In this document: positions 9,591-20,023 of the stretch, in pieces | How positions within the stretch are numbered: position 1 is the stretch's first letter | How the letters are laid out: each line of letters opens with the position of its first letter | Origin: Betaproteobacteria bacterium | GTDB taxonomy: Bacteria > Pseudomonadota > Gammaproteobacteria > Burkholderiales > Burkholderiaceae | DNA: 64,000 bases | Reading direction: 5' to 3' | Assembly (NCBI GenBank): GCA_009927445.1 | Contig: RFMZ01000213.1 | Span: forward strand, 45,158-109,157 | Translations under genes and position numbers: made by a program | The notes under the pieces: generated by a model | Database searches by the model: none | Seen by the model: the letters and a program-made list of their open reading frames with translations, nothing else | What the model was told of the DNA's origin: nothing

Positions 9591-10913
9591 TTGAACTTAT
9601 TAACAATTGGCATTAACCATCAAATTGCCCCTTTAGAAATCCGGGAAAAGGTCGCGCTCACTCCCGAGGTAATTAGCGACGCAATGAAAGATTTACGAAG
9701 TTACCTCAATCAAGATGAGGAGAATAATCCATCAGAAGTAGCTATTTTATCCACTTGTAATCGGACCGAAATATATTGTGCAGCGAATGATCATCATATT
9801 CATGATCAGCAAATACAAGAGAAAACGATTGATTGGCTTAGCGCGCAAAGGCGCATGAATAAAAGTGAACTAACGCCCTATATTCAAACTGAGATATCGT
9901 CGGCAGCAGTGCGGCATGTTTTTCGGGTTGGTTGTGGATTAGATTCGATGGTTTTAGGAGAAACGCAGATTCTTGGCCAGATGAAGCAAGCGGTTGCACA
10001 AGCCCAGCAAGCTGGATCCATTGGGACATATTTAAATCAGCTATTTAATAAAACCTTTGCAGTTGCTAAAGAAGTTCGTGGAACCACAGAGATTAGTACG
10101 CATGCCATATCGATGGCCAGTGCGGCAGTGCGACTATCGCATCGTGTTTTAGGAGCGATAGATCAACAGCGTATTTTATTTATTGGCGCTGGTGAAATGA
10201 TTAATTTGTGTGCGGCACATTTTTCTGGCAAATCGCCCAAGCAAATTACAATAGCCAATCGAACCTTTGAGCGCGGTGAGGAATTGGCTAGAATGATTCG
10301 TGATCAGGGGCATCCTTGTGAATCAATCGCTTTATCTGAAGTGCCGCAGCGGCTTGCTCAATTTGACATTGTCGTTTCATGTACAGCTAGTTCACTACCG
10401 ATTATTGGCTTAGGGATGGTCAACACTGCCTTGAAAAATAGGCGGCATCAACCTATGGTAATGATAGACTTAGCAGTTCCGCGTGATATTGAGCCGGAGA
10501 TTAGTAAACTAAGAGACGTCTATTTATATACGGTGGATGATTTAGGTAAGGTGGTTAAAGAGGGCATGGAGTTCCGAACCAACGCTGTTAAGAGTGCCGA
10601 AGAAATTATTAATTTACAGGTTAAGAACTTTATGCATTGGTTAGCACAGCGCTCTTCAGTGCCCTTTATAACCAGTCTGAAGCAACGTAGTGAGGAATTA
10701 CAACGCGTTGAAATTGAAAAGGCTAAGAAAAGGCTCAATCGAGGAGAAGATCCCGCTGATGTGATGACTGAACTAGCTAGAGGACTTGCTAATAAATTTA
10801 TGCACGGATCATTACATTCCTTACATCATGTTGATGATGATAGTGTTGATGATTACCAAAAGGTATTAACTAAAATTTTTATGACTGAAAGTAAAAGAGG
10901 TGGATCGTGTTGA
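9591..10913 (+). CDS. hemA: Glutamyl-tRNA reductase
   Basis: [48 protein letters not shown] start at 9591 with upstream AGGAATT. Confidence 0.96.
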   Translation: MNLLTIGINHQIAPLEIREKVALTPEVISDAMKDLRSYLNQDEENNPSEVAILSTCNRTEIYCAANDHHIHDQQIQEKTIDWLSAQRRMNKSELTPYIQTEISSAAVRHVFRVGCGLDSMVLGETQILGQMKQAVAQAQQAGSIGTYLNQLFNKTFAVAKEVRGTTEISTHAISMASAAVRLSHRVLGAIDQQRILFIGAGEMINLCAAHFSGKSPKQITIANRTFERGEELARMIRDQGHPCESIALSEVPQRLAQFDIVVSCTASSLPIIGLGMVNTALKNRRHQPMVMIDLAVPRDIEPEISKLRDVYLYTVDDLGKVVKEGMEFRTNAVKSAEEIINLQVKNFMHWLAQRSSVPFITSLKQRSEELQRVEIEKAKKRLNRGEDPADVMTELARGLANKFMHGSLHSLHHVDDDSVDDYQKVLTKIFMTESKRGGSC

Positions 10914-12796
10914 AAATGACAAACTTACTCCAAACTATTGATTTACCTTCCCAATTGAGAGAGTTAACGCGCCCACAACTAGACCAATTAGCAAGTGAAT
11001 TAAGAGATTTTGTGATTGATTCTGTTTCACAAACAGGAGGACATTTATCTTCTAACCTTGGAACCGTCGAATTGGCGGTGGCGATTCATTATGTATTTAA
11101 TACGCCCAAAGACTCTGTTATTTGGGATGTGGGCCATCAAAGTTATCCACATAAAATATTGACTGGTAGACGTGACCAAATGGCAACGCTTAGGCAATAT
11201 GGTGGTATTTCAGGCTTTCCAAAGCGAAGTGAGAGTCCTTTTGACACATTTGGAACAGCGCATTCCTCTACTAGTATTTCTGCGGCAACTGGCATGGCTC
11301 ATGCCGCGCGCTTAAGAAAAGAAGAACGGGTTGCGATTGCGGTGATTGGGGATAGTGCAATGACTGGCGGAATGGCATTTGAAGCCATGAATCATGCCGG
11401 CATTTGCCGAGATTTGCCGCTTATTGTTATTTTAAATGACAACGATATGTCGATTTCCCCAGCGGTTGGCGCATTAAATCGGTATTTAGCCAGGCTAATT
11501 AGTAGTCCTTTATATGAAGCTACTAAAAATAGTGTTGGTAATGTATTGTCCATTGTTCCTCCCCTGCGCGAATTCGCCAAACGTCTTGAGGGGCATGCTA
11601 AAGGGATGATTGTGCCAGGTACTATATTTGAAGAGTTTGGATTTAATTATATTGGACCCATCGATGGGCATGATTTAGATTCCTTAATACCCACTTTTCA
11701 AAATATCCAAAAATTAGCCTTGGCTGGTGATGGTCCTCAGTTCATTCATGTCATTACTAAAAAGGGCAAGGGCTATCCATTGGCGGAAGCAGATCCCATT
11801 TTGTATCACGGGCCGGGTAAGTTTGATAAAAAAATTGGGATAGTTCCCAGTAAAACTGCAAGTAAAAAAACCTTTACCCAGATATTTGGCGAATGGGTTT
11901 GCGATATGGCGCAAGTAGATTCTCGGCTCGTGGCTATAACACCAGCCATGCGGGAGGGCTCGGGACTCGTTGAATTTGAAAAACGTTTTCCGAATCGGTA
12001 TTTCGACGTTGGTATTGCGGAGCAGCATGCTGTCACATTTTCAGCAGGTTTAGCCTGCGAGGGTTACAAACCGGTTTTAGCAATTTATTCAACATTTTTG
12101 CAGCGTGGTTACGATCAATTAATTCATGATGTAGCCTTACAAGATTTGCCGGTAGTTTTTGCTTTAGATCGTGCAGGTCTAGTTGGAGCTGATGGGGCAA
12201 CCCATGCTGGCACATTTGATTTAGCCTATTTACGCTGTATTCCGAATATGATTATCATGACGCCGAGTGATGAGAACGAGTGTCGTCAATTATTAACGAC
12301 GGCATTTATGCAGGAGCATCCATCGGCAGTCAGGTACCCGCGGGGCAGTGGTGTTGGAGCCTTGGTTGATTCAGGTTTAACGCGTCTTCCAATCGGTAAA
12401 GGAGTAGTTCGTCGACAAGTTTCTACGACTGCTAAAAAACGTTTAGCTGTTTTAGCGTTTGGAACATTACTCCAGCCATGTCTAGAGGTTGCAGAACAAT
12501 TAGACCTAACGGTGGTTGATATGCGATTTGTCAAACCAATTGATGAGGCGTTATTAAAAGCTTTGTCAACAGATCACGTCGGCTTTATTACCATTGAAGA
12601 AGGTGCAATCCAAGGCGGTGCTGGTAGTGCGTGCGTGGAATTTTTTGTGAGTCAACATATCTTGTTGCCTGTATTGCAACTAGGATTGCCAGACACTTTT
12701 ATTGATCAAGGTGACAGTAATTTATTGTTAGCCAATTGTGGCCTGAGTGCCGCAGGCATTGAACAGTCGATTCGGGGTTATTTTAATATTGGGTGA
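10907..12796 (+). CDS. dxs: 1-deoxy-D-xylulose-5-phosphate synthase
   Basis: [61 protein letters not shown]. Confidence 0.97.
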   Translation: MLKMTNLLQTIDLPSQLRELTRPQLDQLASELRDFVIDSVSQTGGHLSSNLGTVELAVAIHYVFNTPKDSVIWDVGHQSYPHKILTGRRDQMATLRQYGGISGFPKRSESPFDTFGTAHSSTSISAATGMAHAARLRKEERVAIAVIGDSAMTGGMAFEAMNHAGICRDLPLIVILNDNDMSISPAVGALNRYLARLISSPLYEATKNSVGNVLSIVPPLREFAKRLEGHAKGMIVPGTIFEEFGFNYIGPIDGHDLDSLIPTFQNIQKLALAGDGPQFIHVITKKGKGYPLAEADPILYHGPGKFDKKIGIVPSKTASKKTFTQIFGEWVCDMAQVDSRLVAITPAMREGSGLVEFEKRFPNRYFDVGIAEQHAVTFSAGLACEGYKPVLAIYSTFLQRGYDQLIHDVALQDLPVVFALDRAGLVGADGATHAGTFDLAYLRCIPNMIIMTPSDENECRQLLTTAFMQEHPSAVRYPRGSGVGALVDSGLTRLPIGKGVVRRQVSTTAKKRLAVLAFGTLLQPCLEVAEQLDLTVVDMRFVKPIDEALLKALSTDHVGFITIEEGAIQGGAGSACVEFFVSQHILLPVLQLGLPDTFIDQGDSNLLLANCGLSAAGIEQSIRGYFNIG

Positions 12797-12811
12797 TTTG
12801 AGGAGTTAGCT

Positions 12812-12842
12812 TCTCCAAGCAAATAATCAATTTGCTTGGAGA
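12812..12842. terminator. 13-bp perfect inverted repeat between convergent dxs and Ldh2-family genes
   Basis: TCTCCAAGCAAAT-AATCA-ATTTGCTTGGAGA. No strong T-tract. Confidence 0.55.
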
Positions 12843-12869
12843 GTATTCGTTGAAGAACTTCCTAGGCTT

Positions 12870-13928
12870 TTAAAATTCTAGTGGCTTTACACCAGCTAAT
12901 TGAGCGCACTCATTCAAAGCTTTTAGAAGACCAGGAGGGACTGGTATGCCTTGGGTTAGGCGTTTTGATTTTGACCGAGCCGAGGATTCCCCAGGAACAC
13001 GGATTTCTGTAACTCCTGGCAGGGTTCTAGAGGCTTTTAATTCTTTGACCATTCTTTGTGTATCTGCGATGAGGTGCGCTGTTCCGCCCAAGAAATCCGG
13101 ATTAATTGCGACAACAGTTTGACCCGTATTAGTAACGGCCTGTGAATCAGCATTAAAGTCTACTAATTTAGAACCAACTGCAGCGCCATTCATGCAGCCA
13201 GCAAGTAGGGCAATCATGAGAGATAAACCATAGCCTTTATAGTCGCCGATGGGAAGGAGCATACCTTCGTGTGATCGGTTGGGATCCGTTAAAGGCTTGC
13301 CCTGTTTGTCAATCATCCAACCGACAGGCATTTGCTCGCCCTGTTGGGCTTTCATTTTTACTTTGCCATAAGCGGCCACTGTTGTGGCCATATCTAGGAT
13401 CACAGGGGGATTACCAGGACCGGTTGGTACCGAAATAGCAATTGGGTTAGTCGATAAGAGCATATCAATACCACCCCAAGGAGCCATGTGGTTTGCACTT
13501 CCTACGGCCAGGTATAGGCCAACTAGACCAGCTTCTGCAACCAGATTGGCATAAGTAGAAGCTGCTCCAGCATGATTGCTATAGGAGCATCCAACCCAAC
13601 CAATACCAACTTTTTTAGCTTTTTCAATTGCCAGCATGGTTGCTTTGTGCATGACAAGGTGGCCAATCGCATTATCCCCATGAAGTAATGCAATAGCCGG
13701 TGCATCCTGTAATAATTTCATTTGTGGGTGTAGATTGATACCGTTTTCTGTGATGCGTTTTGCATACTGCTGTAAGCGAAAGATTCCGTGACCATCCGCT
13801 CCGACCAAATCTGAACGGACCATCATGTCAGCGGTCAAATCTGCATCTGCCTTAGGCATATTTAACCCATGGAAAACTGCTGAAATAAAGTTTTTTGCTT
13901 GTTCAGCGCTTAAATAATTGTGGTCCAT
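12870..13928 (-). CDS. Ldh2/malate dehydrogenase family oxidoreductase
   Basis: VRSDLVGADGHGIFRL, YSNHAGAASTYA, STNPIAISVPTG, KGYGLSLMIALLAGCMNGAAVG. Confidence 0.88.
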   Translation of the reverse strand: MDHNYLSAEQAKNFISAVFHGLNMPKADADLTADMMVRSDLVGADGHGIFRLQQYAKRITENGINLHPQMKLLQDAPAIALLHGDNAIGHLVMHKATMLAIEKAKKVGIGWVGCSYSNHAGAASTYANLVAEAGLVGLYLAVGSANHMAPWGGIDMLLSTNPIAISVPTGPGNPPVILDMATTVAAYGKVKMKAQQGEQMPVGWMIDKQGKPLTDPNRSHEGMLLPIGDYKGYGLSLMIALLAGCMNGAAVGSKLVDFNADSQAVTNTGQTVVAINPDFLGGTAHLIADTQRMVKELKASRTLPGVTEIRVPGESSARSKSKRLTQGIPVPPGLLKALNECAQLAGVKPLEF

Positions 13929-15046
13929 TGCCGATCTCCCTGTACATATTGTAATACTGCCGTTTCATTAAATTCAAACCCAAGGCCTGGTGTTTGATGC
14001 AAAATCAAGTCGCCGTTTTCAAAACCCAGTTGCTTATTAATTAGGCGCCGAAAATTCAGTACTTGGTCATCCGTAAAATATTCCACAAAGCGCGCATTGG
14101 AAGTAGCCGCAACTAAGGGCGCATGTAAATCATGGAACCAGTGCGGACAGACGGTAACTCCTTTAGCTGCTGCGTAGGAGGCGATTTTGCGCCATTCTGT
14201 GATGCCGCCACATACCGCAGCGTCCGTTTGTAAAATTTCACAGGCTTCGGACTCAAGCAGTTCACGGTGACGCCAACGTCCAGCTTCGATTTCGCCGGTA
14301 GCCACAGTAATGGATGTTCGGCTTGCTAGGCGGGCGTGTAAATCTATTGCATCTGGCGAGAAAGGTTCTTCTATCCAGTAAGGATTATATTGCTCGAACC
14401 GCTTGATATATTCCATGGCAGTTGGTAAATCATGCCAAGCGTTATTTGCATCCAATGTTACGATGATATCGTCACCCACCGCGTCGCGCACCGCTCGTAG
14501 GCGCTCTTCTTCTTCCCGGGGAGAAAGTCGACCAGTTTTCATTTTTACAGCTCTAAAACCTTTGGCTACGTAGGAAAGCATCTCTTTAGCAAGGTGTGAG
14601 GGGGTTTTCCCATCAAGGTAATAACCACCACTAGCGTAAGCTGGAACACGATCATTGACGACGGCGCCTAGGTAGTGATGCAGCGGTAATTGAGCCGCAC
14701 GCGCGTTCATATCCCAAATGGCATTATCCAGAATAGAGATTGCGCGCATGACTGAACCTGCTCGACCTTGCAACAGCGACTCAGCATACATTTCTTCCCA
14801 CAGGCCTGCACTGCGATGACTTTCTTGACCAATTAGTTTTGGAGCTAGGAGTTGCTCGACGGCCACTTTAGTAATAGCTCCTGCGGCACTACCAACGTAG
14901 CAAAAGCCGATACCCTGAACACCATCCACATTACTCACTTTGACTAGGCAGTAGTGTCTTTCATGGACCGTTCTAGTTGAAAAAGAAGTGATTTGATCGA
15001 GGGGGATACTAACGTGTGCAACTTCAATCGATTGAATTTTTGACAT
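13910..15046 (-). CDS. Enolase-superfamily enzyme (mandelate racemase/muconate lactonizing-like)
   Basis: KMKTGRLS, TLDANNAW, WIEEPFSPD, TGEIEAGR, QTDAAVCGGITEWRKI. Confidence 0.9.
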   Translation of the reverse strand: MSKIQSIEVAHVSIPLDQITSFSTRTVHERHYCLVKVSNVDGVQGIGFCYVGSAAGAITKVAVEQLLAPKLIGQESHRSAGLWEEMYAESLLQGRAGSVMRAISILDNAIWDMNARAAQLPLHHYLGAVVNDRVPAYASGGYYLDGKTPSHLAKEMLSYVAKGFRAVKMKTGRLSPREEEERLRAVRDAVGDDIIVTLDANNAWHDLPTAMEYIKRFEQYNPYWIEEPFSPDAIDLHARLASRTSITVATGEIEAGRWRHRELLESEACEILQTDAAVCGGITEWRKIASYAAAKGVTVCPHWFHDLHAPLVAATSNARFVEYFTDDQVLNFRRLINKQLGFENGDLILHQTPGLGFEFNETAVLQYVQGDRQWTTII

Positions 15047-15058
15047 AATTTTTGTTAG

Positions 15059-15796
15059 TTAATTTTCATGATGAGGAGTACTTCTTAAATTCATTTTGAA
15101 TGTATAGCGATTTTCGGGATGTTGTGTGACTGAAATTTCAAAGGGGTTACCATCTTTATCAAAGTATCGCCTCACAACCACTAAACTAGGAGCACCAACC
15201 GCGACACCTAATAACTCAGCATGTTTTTTTGAAAAGCTTGAAGCATGAATTTCTACCTCCGCTTGAGCGATACTAATGCCAAAATGTTCTTCTATTTGAG
15301 CATAGACCATCGCATGCGAGTGCTCATTCAAATTGGTTAGTTTAGCAAAGTGTTGCAACATATAAATATCGGTCCAAGCTAGGCGAAGGTTCGATTCTTC
15401 TTCTAAGCGAACTGCGCCGATATGATACCAAGCAGAGCCAATTGGTGCTTGCAAAATACGTTGTAAGGATTCATCGCATTCGATATATTCTTCGATATGA
15501 TTTTGTCGATACGTGTTGCGGGGGTAATTGAGTATTTCCCCTAAAGAGTTAAAGCTTTGACTGAACCTGCGAGGTTGCGACTTAGAAATAACCTTGGTTG
15601 GAGCACCTTGTTGGCGATGAATATGTCCGCTATCTTGCAGCGACTTGAGGGCGTGTCGAACAGTTTGGCGACTAACTCCGAGGTCATTGCATAAATATTG
15701 TTCGGACGGTAGATTCTCACCTACCGCCCAAACGCCCGACTGGATTTTATGCAAAAGATTTTGAGTAATTTGTCGATAAAGAACGGGACGCTTCAT
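15059..15796 (-). CDS. GntR-family (HutC/UTRA-type) transcriptional regulator
   Basis: LPSEQYLCNDLGVSRQTVRHALKSLQDSGHIHRQQGAPTKV HTH plus UTRA-like C-terminus. Confidence 0.9.
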   Translation of the reverse strand: MKRPVLYRQITQNLLHKIQSGVWAVGENLPSEQYLCNDLGVSRQTVRHALKSLQDSGHIHRQQGAPTKVISKSQPRRFSQSFNSLGEILNYPRNTYRQNHIEEYIECDESLQRILQAPIGSAWYHIGAVRLEEESNLRLAWTDIYMLQHFAKLTNLNEHSHAMVYAQIEEHFGISIAQAEVEIHASSFSKKHAELLGVAVGAPSLVVVRRYFDKDGNPFEISVTQHPENRYTFKMNLRSTPHHEN

Positions 15797-15805
15797 CCTA
15801 GGTAA

Positions 15806-16732
15806 TTAGCTCAAACCAAACATTTTTTTACCTGCGACTGGGAGGCGGGCTTTGAGAATATCCCCTGACATGGATTCAGTAATATATAAATCCTTGCCAT
15901 CAGGTCCTCCAAAACACAGATTTGCTAGGTGATGATGATGTTTGTTTTCAGAGTAAACCAAATGGGTTGGTAGCATATTGCTATCGAAACGCCAAATACC
16001 AACGCCTAGATGACAAACGAGTAGACCATTCTCGCTATCCATTTCAATACCGTCTGGGCCTGCTGCACCACCTGAAAGTTGAATTGCTACCCCTGTCTTA
16101 GAGACTGAGCCGTCTGCCATTAAGGGCAGACGCCAGATTTGTTGAGAACGAGTTACTGCCACGTAGACATGTTTTTCAGTAGTGCTAAGCGTAATACCAT
16201 TTGGGCTTGGAACATTTAAAGCTAGTCGATCTAATTGACCGTTAGCGCGCAGGCGAAAAACTCTTCCAGTGGGATCGGCAATACCAGTTTGACCTTGGTC
16301 AGTGAAATATAAATCGCCATTAGAGGCGAAATGCAGATCATTTAAACCTTTAAAGGCTTCGCTATACATAGAGCCTAAGATGGTTTCAATTTTTCCTGTT
16401 TGAGTATCTAAACTTAAGAGCCCCATTTTGTAGTCACAGATAAATGCTCGACCATCTTTGTGAAACTTGAGGCCATTCGGCCAGCCATCATATTGTGTAA
16501 TGAGTTCCCATTCGCCTTTAGTTGAGATACGAAAAATTCGACCGTATGGGATATCAACAAACCATAAATTACCTTCTCTATCGAAGGACGGACCTTCTAA
16601 AAAACATTCGATCTCTGCACCCTGGCGGTTGGGATCTGCCCAGGAAGTGCGCTTGGGGTTACGAAACTTGGCTGGCATAGACATAAACGGCTCAGCTTTA
16701 ATTAATTCAACTGGTTGAAATGGATTAAACAT
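15806..16732 (-). CDS. SMP-30/gluconolactonase-family protein
   Basis: ECFLEGPSFDREGNLWFVDIPYGRIFRI, SPNGITLS, GPDGIEMD beta-propeller motifs. Confidence 0.85.
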   Translation of the reverse strand: MFNPFQPVELIKAEPFMSMPAKFRNPKRTSWADPNRQGAEIECFLEGPSFDREGNLWFVDIPYGRIFRISTKGEWELITQYDGWPNGLKFHKDGRAFICDYKMGLLSLDTQTGKIETILGSMYSEAFKGLNDLHFASNGDLYFTDQGQTGIADPTGRVFRLRANGQLDRLALNVPSPNGITLSTTEKHVYVAVTRSQQIWRLPLMADGSVSKTGVAIQLSGGAAGPDGIEMDSENGLLVCHLGVGIWRFDSNMLPTHLVYSENKHHHHLANLCFGGPDGKDLYITESMSGDILKARLPVAGKKMFGLS

Positions 16733-16746
16733 CGGTAATAGCTCCT

Positions 16747-16764
16747 AACTTGTTCGAACATGTT
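16747..16764. promoter_or_regulatory. Near-perfect palindromic operator copy 1
   Basis: AACTTGTTCGAACATGTT, immediately upstream of the SMP-30 gene. Confidence 0.6.
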
Positions 16765-16876
16765 TAAAGAAACAACAGTAAAAGATTTTTTTACTATTTT
16801 GGTAATTAGGTTTTACCCTAAATTACAGTCATTCTAATACTTATTGGTTTAGAATAAGCAGGAAGATATGTATTAA

Positions 16877-16894
16877 AACTTGTTATAACAAGTT
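16877..16894. promoter_or_regulatory. Perfect palindromic operator copy 2
   Basis: AACTTGTTATAACAAGTT, immediately upstream of the dehydrogenase at 16899. Same motif as 16747-16764. Confidence 0.65.
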
Positions 16895-16898
16895 TTTT

Positions 16899-17837
16899 AT
16901 GGAGGCAAACATGAAACAAGTAGTCGTAGTCGGGACTGGCATTATGGCAGTAGGCATTGCAGCGGGTTTTTTAGCAACTAGCCACCAGGTGATTCTCCTA
17001 GGCAGAACTCAAAGCAGGGCAAAAGAGCAAGAGGTGGAAATCCTTGCTTTAACTAAAACGATGAATCCAGACTGGGAAGCCTCTGGGGCGAAGCTAGTAA
17101 CGGGCGAAATAGCTAGTTGGGCAGACTGGTCCGAGGTAATTTGGGTGATTGAAACGATTAAAGAGGACATGCAACTTAAGCAAGAGTTATTTGCATCTTT
17201 AGATCAGCGTGTCCCAGAACATATTCCGATTGGTAGCAATAGCTCAGGATTTCCAATTTCTAAAATATCGGCTGGCTTAAAAACGGCCCATCGTATGTTT
17301 AATGCGCATTACTTTATGCCAGCACATATTGTGCCTTTGGTAGAAGTGGTGCTTGGTGAAAAATCGGATCCGGTGATGGGAGAGCAGGTTTGTCAGTTAT
17401 ATCGCCAGGCTAAGAAAAAACCAGTTTTAGTACGCAAGGATATTCCCGGGTTTCTAGCCAATCGGATTCAGCATGCACTGATGAGGGAGGCTTTATCATT
17501 GGTACAAGACGGCATTGCTACGCCGGATGATATCGATACTGCGGTGCGCTATAGTTTTGGATTTCGGTATGCGGCAGTTGGTCCTATGACGCAGAAAGAA
17601 ATTAGTGGTTGGGAGGGGATGGCTGGTGCATCGGTTGAAATTTGGCCTTCTTTATATACCAATCCGAACCTACAGCCTTGTGTTGCTCAAATGATTGAAC
17701 AGGGCAAGTATGGTATGAAATCTAAAGAGGGTTTTAGGAAGTGGAGTGATACCGAGATGGCACAGATGCGGCACAAATATAATGTCCGTTTAAAAGCAGC
17801 TTTTGATGTTTTACAAGTAGAGCCTGATGAGAATTAA
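16899..17837 (+). CDS. 3-hydroxyacyl-CoA dehydrogenase-family NAD-dependent dehydrogenase
   Basis: Rossmann VVVGTGIMAVGIAAGF, ETIKEDMQLKQELF, NAHYFMPAHIVPLVEVV, DIPGFLANRIQHALMREAL. Confidence 0.85.
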   Translation: MEANMKQVVVVGTGIMAVGIAAGFLATSHQVILLGRTQSRAKEQEVEILALTKTMNPDWEASGAKLVTGEIASWADWSEVIWVIETIKEDMQLKQELFASLDQRVPEHIPIGSNSSGFPISKISAGLKTAHRMFNAHYFMPAHIVPLVEVVLGEKSDPVMGEQVCQLYRQAKKKPVLVRKDIPGFLANRIQHALMREALSLVQDGIATPDDIDTAVRYSFGFRYAAVGPMTQKEISGWEGMAGASVEIWPSLYTNPNLQPCVAQMIEQGKYGMKSKEGFRKWSDTEMAQMRHKYNVRLKAAFDVLQVEPDEN

Positions 17838-17885
17838 ATTGGCTCATTTTTTTAGTCGTTTTATTATTTTTTACATGGAGCAAAT

Positions 17886-18764
17886 ATGGCTGTAGATCAA
17901 GGAAGACAATATAAAGATATCTTATTTGAAGTGAAGGACCAAGTTGCTTGGATCACGATTAATCGACCACGTGTGTTGAATGCTTTTCGTGAGCAGACTT
18001 TAGATGAAATGATTGAGGCGGTCAAGTTAACTCGAGAAGACCCATCCATTGCCTGTATCGTTTTTAGAGGTGCTGGTGATCGGGCTTTCTCTGCTGGCGG
18101 TGATTTCTATGCCATGAAACGATTAACCTTTACAAATGGCTCTATGTGGAATGACCGCATGCTTGGTTTAGCAATGGCTATCCGTGGCGTGCCAATTCCT
18201 GCGATTGCCATGGTCAATGGCTGGTGTGTCGGTGGTGGTCATGAGTTGGCTTTATGGTGCGACTTAGTGATCGGTTCGGAGAAGTCTATGTTTGGTCAGA
18301 CTGGCGCTAAAGTAGGTGCTTGTCCAACAGTTGGCGCAACGCAATATCTGCCGAGAATTGTTGGTGAGCGAATAGCCCGTGAGATGATTTTCTTAGCGAA
18401 GCGTTTTGATGCTAAAGAAGCAGAAAGAATTGGTTTAATTAATAAATGTGTACCAGAAGAAAAACTTATGGAAGAGACTCTTGCTTGGTGTGAAAACATC
18501 AAGAGTAATAGTTCACAAACTATTCGGATGACAAAGAAGAGTTTGAATTTTGAATCAGATCAACTTTATGCATCATGGCAACATGGCATGGAATTATTAG
18601 CCTACGTCTGGGGATCTGAAGAAAGTCTGGAGGGGATGAATGCCTTCTTAGAAGGTCGCAAACCGGACTTCCAAAAATTCCGCCTCAAAAACAAAGCAGC
18701 ATTAGAAGACTATATGGATGGCTTTCATAAAAATCTCAATGCTCCACCGGATATGCGTGATTAA
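17886..18764 (+). CDS. Enoyl-CoA hydratase/isomerase family, BadI/MenB-like
   Basis: INRPRVLNAFREQTLDEMI, GAGDRAFSAGGD, GGGHELALWCDLVIGSE, FGQTGAKVGACPTVGATQYLPRIVG. Closer by eye to BadI/MenB than to a fatty-acid hydratase. Confidence 0.85.
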   Translation: MAVDQGRQYKDILFEVKDQVAWITINRPRVLNAFREQTLDEMIEAVKLTREDPSIACIVFRGAGDRAFSAGGDFYAMKRLTFTNGSMWNDRMLGLAMAIRGVPIPAIAMVNGWCVGGGHELALWCDLVIGSEKSMFGQTGAKVGACPTVGATQYLPRIVGERIAREMIFLAKRFDAKEAERIGLINKCVPEEKLMEETLAWCENIKSNSSQTIRMTKKSLNFESDQLYASWQHGMELLAYVWGSEESLEGMNAFLEGRKPDFQKFRLKNKAALEDYMDGFHKNLNAPPDMRD

Positions 18765-18766
18765 TA

Positions 18767-20005
18767 GTGATGTCATCAAATCAGGTAAATCAGCTCCTGC
18801 AATCTTCGACTAGTGAAGGCGCTTTAACTGGGTTTAAAGTGCTTGATCTGAGTCGGGTATTGGCAGGGCCGTGGTGTGGGATGTTGTTAGGTGATATGGG
18901 TGCAGACGTAGTTAAAGTTGAGTCGCCCAAAGCGGGTGACGATACGCGGGCTTGGGGCCCCCCTTTTTTAGAAGGTCAGTCAGCTTATTTTTTAGGATGC
19001 AACCGGAATAAAGAAGGCATTGCTATCGATTTTTCAAAGCCAGTAGGCAAGTCTTTACTGGCTCAACTCATACCGCACTTTGATGTAGTCATTGAAAATT
19101 ACAAGAATGGTACATTAGAAAAGTGGGGTTTTGATCAAGACTGGTTTTTACAGCATGCACCCCAAGTAGTCCGCTGTTCAATTACTGGATATGGCACAGA
19201 AGGTCCTTTGTCCAACTTGCCTGGCTATGACTTTATTCTGCAGGCGGAATCTGGCCTCATGAGTATTTGTGGCCCTGAGGAGGATGTCCCAAGTAAATAT
19301 GGTGTGGCAGTAGTTGATCTGGCTACTGGCATGATGGCTGCGAATGCAATTCAAGGAGCTTTGTTAGCGAGGTACCGAACAGGCCGAGGCCAACATGTAG
19401 AAGTCGCTTTATTTGATACTTCTTTAGCTCTTTTAGCAAATGTTGGTAGTAGTCATTTGGCAACCGGCAAAGAAGCCAGGCGTTTTGGTAACGGCCATCC
19501 AACCATCGTACCTTATACAACTTTCGACGCGGCTGATAAGATGATTGCGTTAGCAGTTGGTAATGATGGTCAATTTGCCAAGTTATCTGAAATCTTGGGT
19601 CATCCGGAGTGGCCATTAGACGATCGGTTCAAAACAAATACTGCTCGTATTGCAAATCGTCGATTAGTCGATTCGATGGTTGGTGATGAATTAAAAAAGA
19701 AAAATTCACAAGAATTGATTACCCAGTTGCGTTTGCACGGTATTCCGGTTGGTCCTGTGAATACGGTGAGTGAAGCTTTATCAACAGAGCACGCAAAAGC
19801 ACGGAACATGGTGTTAGCTATTGCGCATGAAACGATTGGGCATTTTCAGAGTTTAGGCACGCCACTCAAAATGCAGGATACACCAACGAGTATTCGTAGA
19901 CCACCTCCGAGGCTTGGCGAGCATACCCGAGCAGTCTTGGAGAGCTACTTAAAATTAGATCAGACGCAGATTGACGATTTATTTACGAGCGGAATAATTG
20001 GATAG
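18767..20005 (+). CDS. CaiB/BaiF family III CoA-transferase
   Basis: GFKVLDLSRVLAGPWCGMLLGDMGADVVKVESP, GYDFILQAESGLMSICG, GIPVGPVNTVSEAL. Confidence 0.93.
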   Translation: MMSSNQVNQLLQSSTSEGALTGFKVLDLSRVLAGPWCGMLLGDMGADVVKVESPKAGDDTRAWGPPFLEGQSAYFLGCNRNKEGIAIDFSKPVGKSLLAQLIPHFDVVIENYKNGTLEKWGFDQDWFLQHAPQVVRCSITGYGTEGPLSNLPGYDFILQAESGLMSICGPEEDVPSKYGVAVVDLATGMMAANAIQGALLARYRTGRGQHVEVALFDTSLALLANVGSSHLATGKEARRFGNGHPTIVPYTTFDAADKMIALAVGNDGQFAKLSEILGHPEWPLDDRFKTNTARIANRRLVDSMVGDELKKKNSQELITQLRLHGIPVGPVNTVSEALSTEHAKARNMVLAIAHETIGHFQSLGTPLKMQDTPTSIRRPPPRLGEHTRAVLESYLKLDQTQIDDLFTSGIIG

Positions 20006-20023
20006 AGTGTCTTTATCTAGAGA

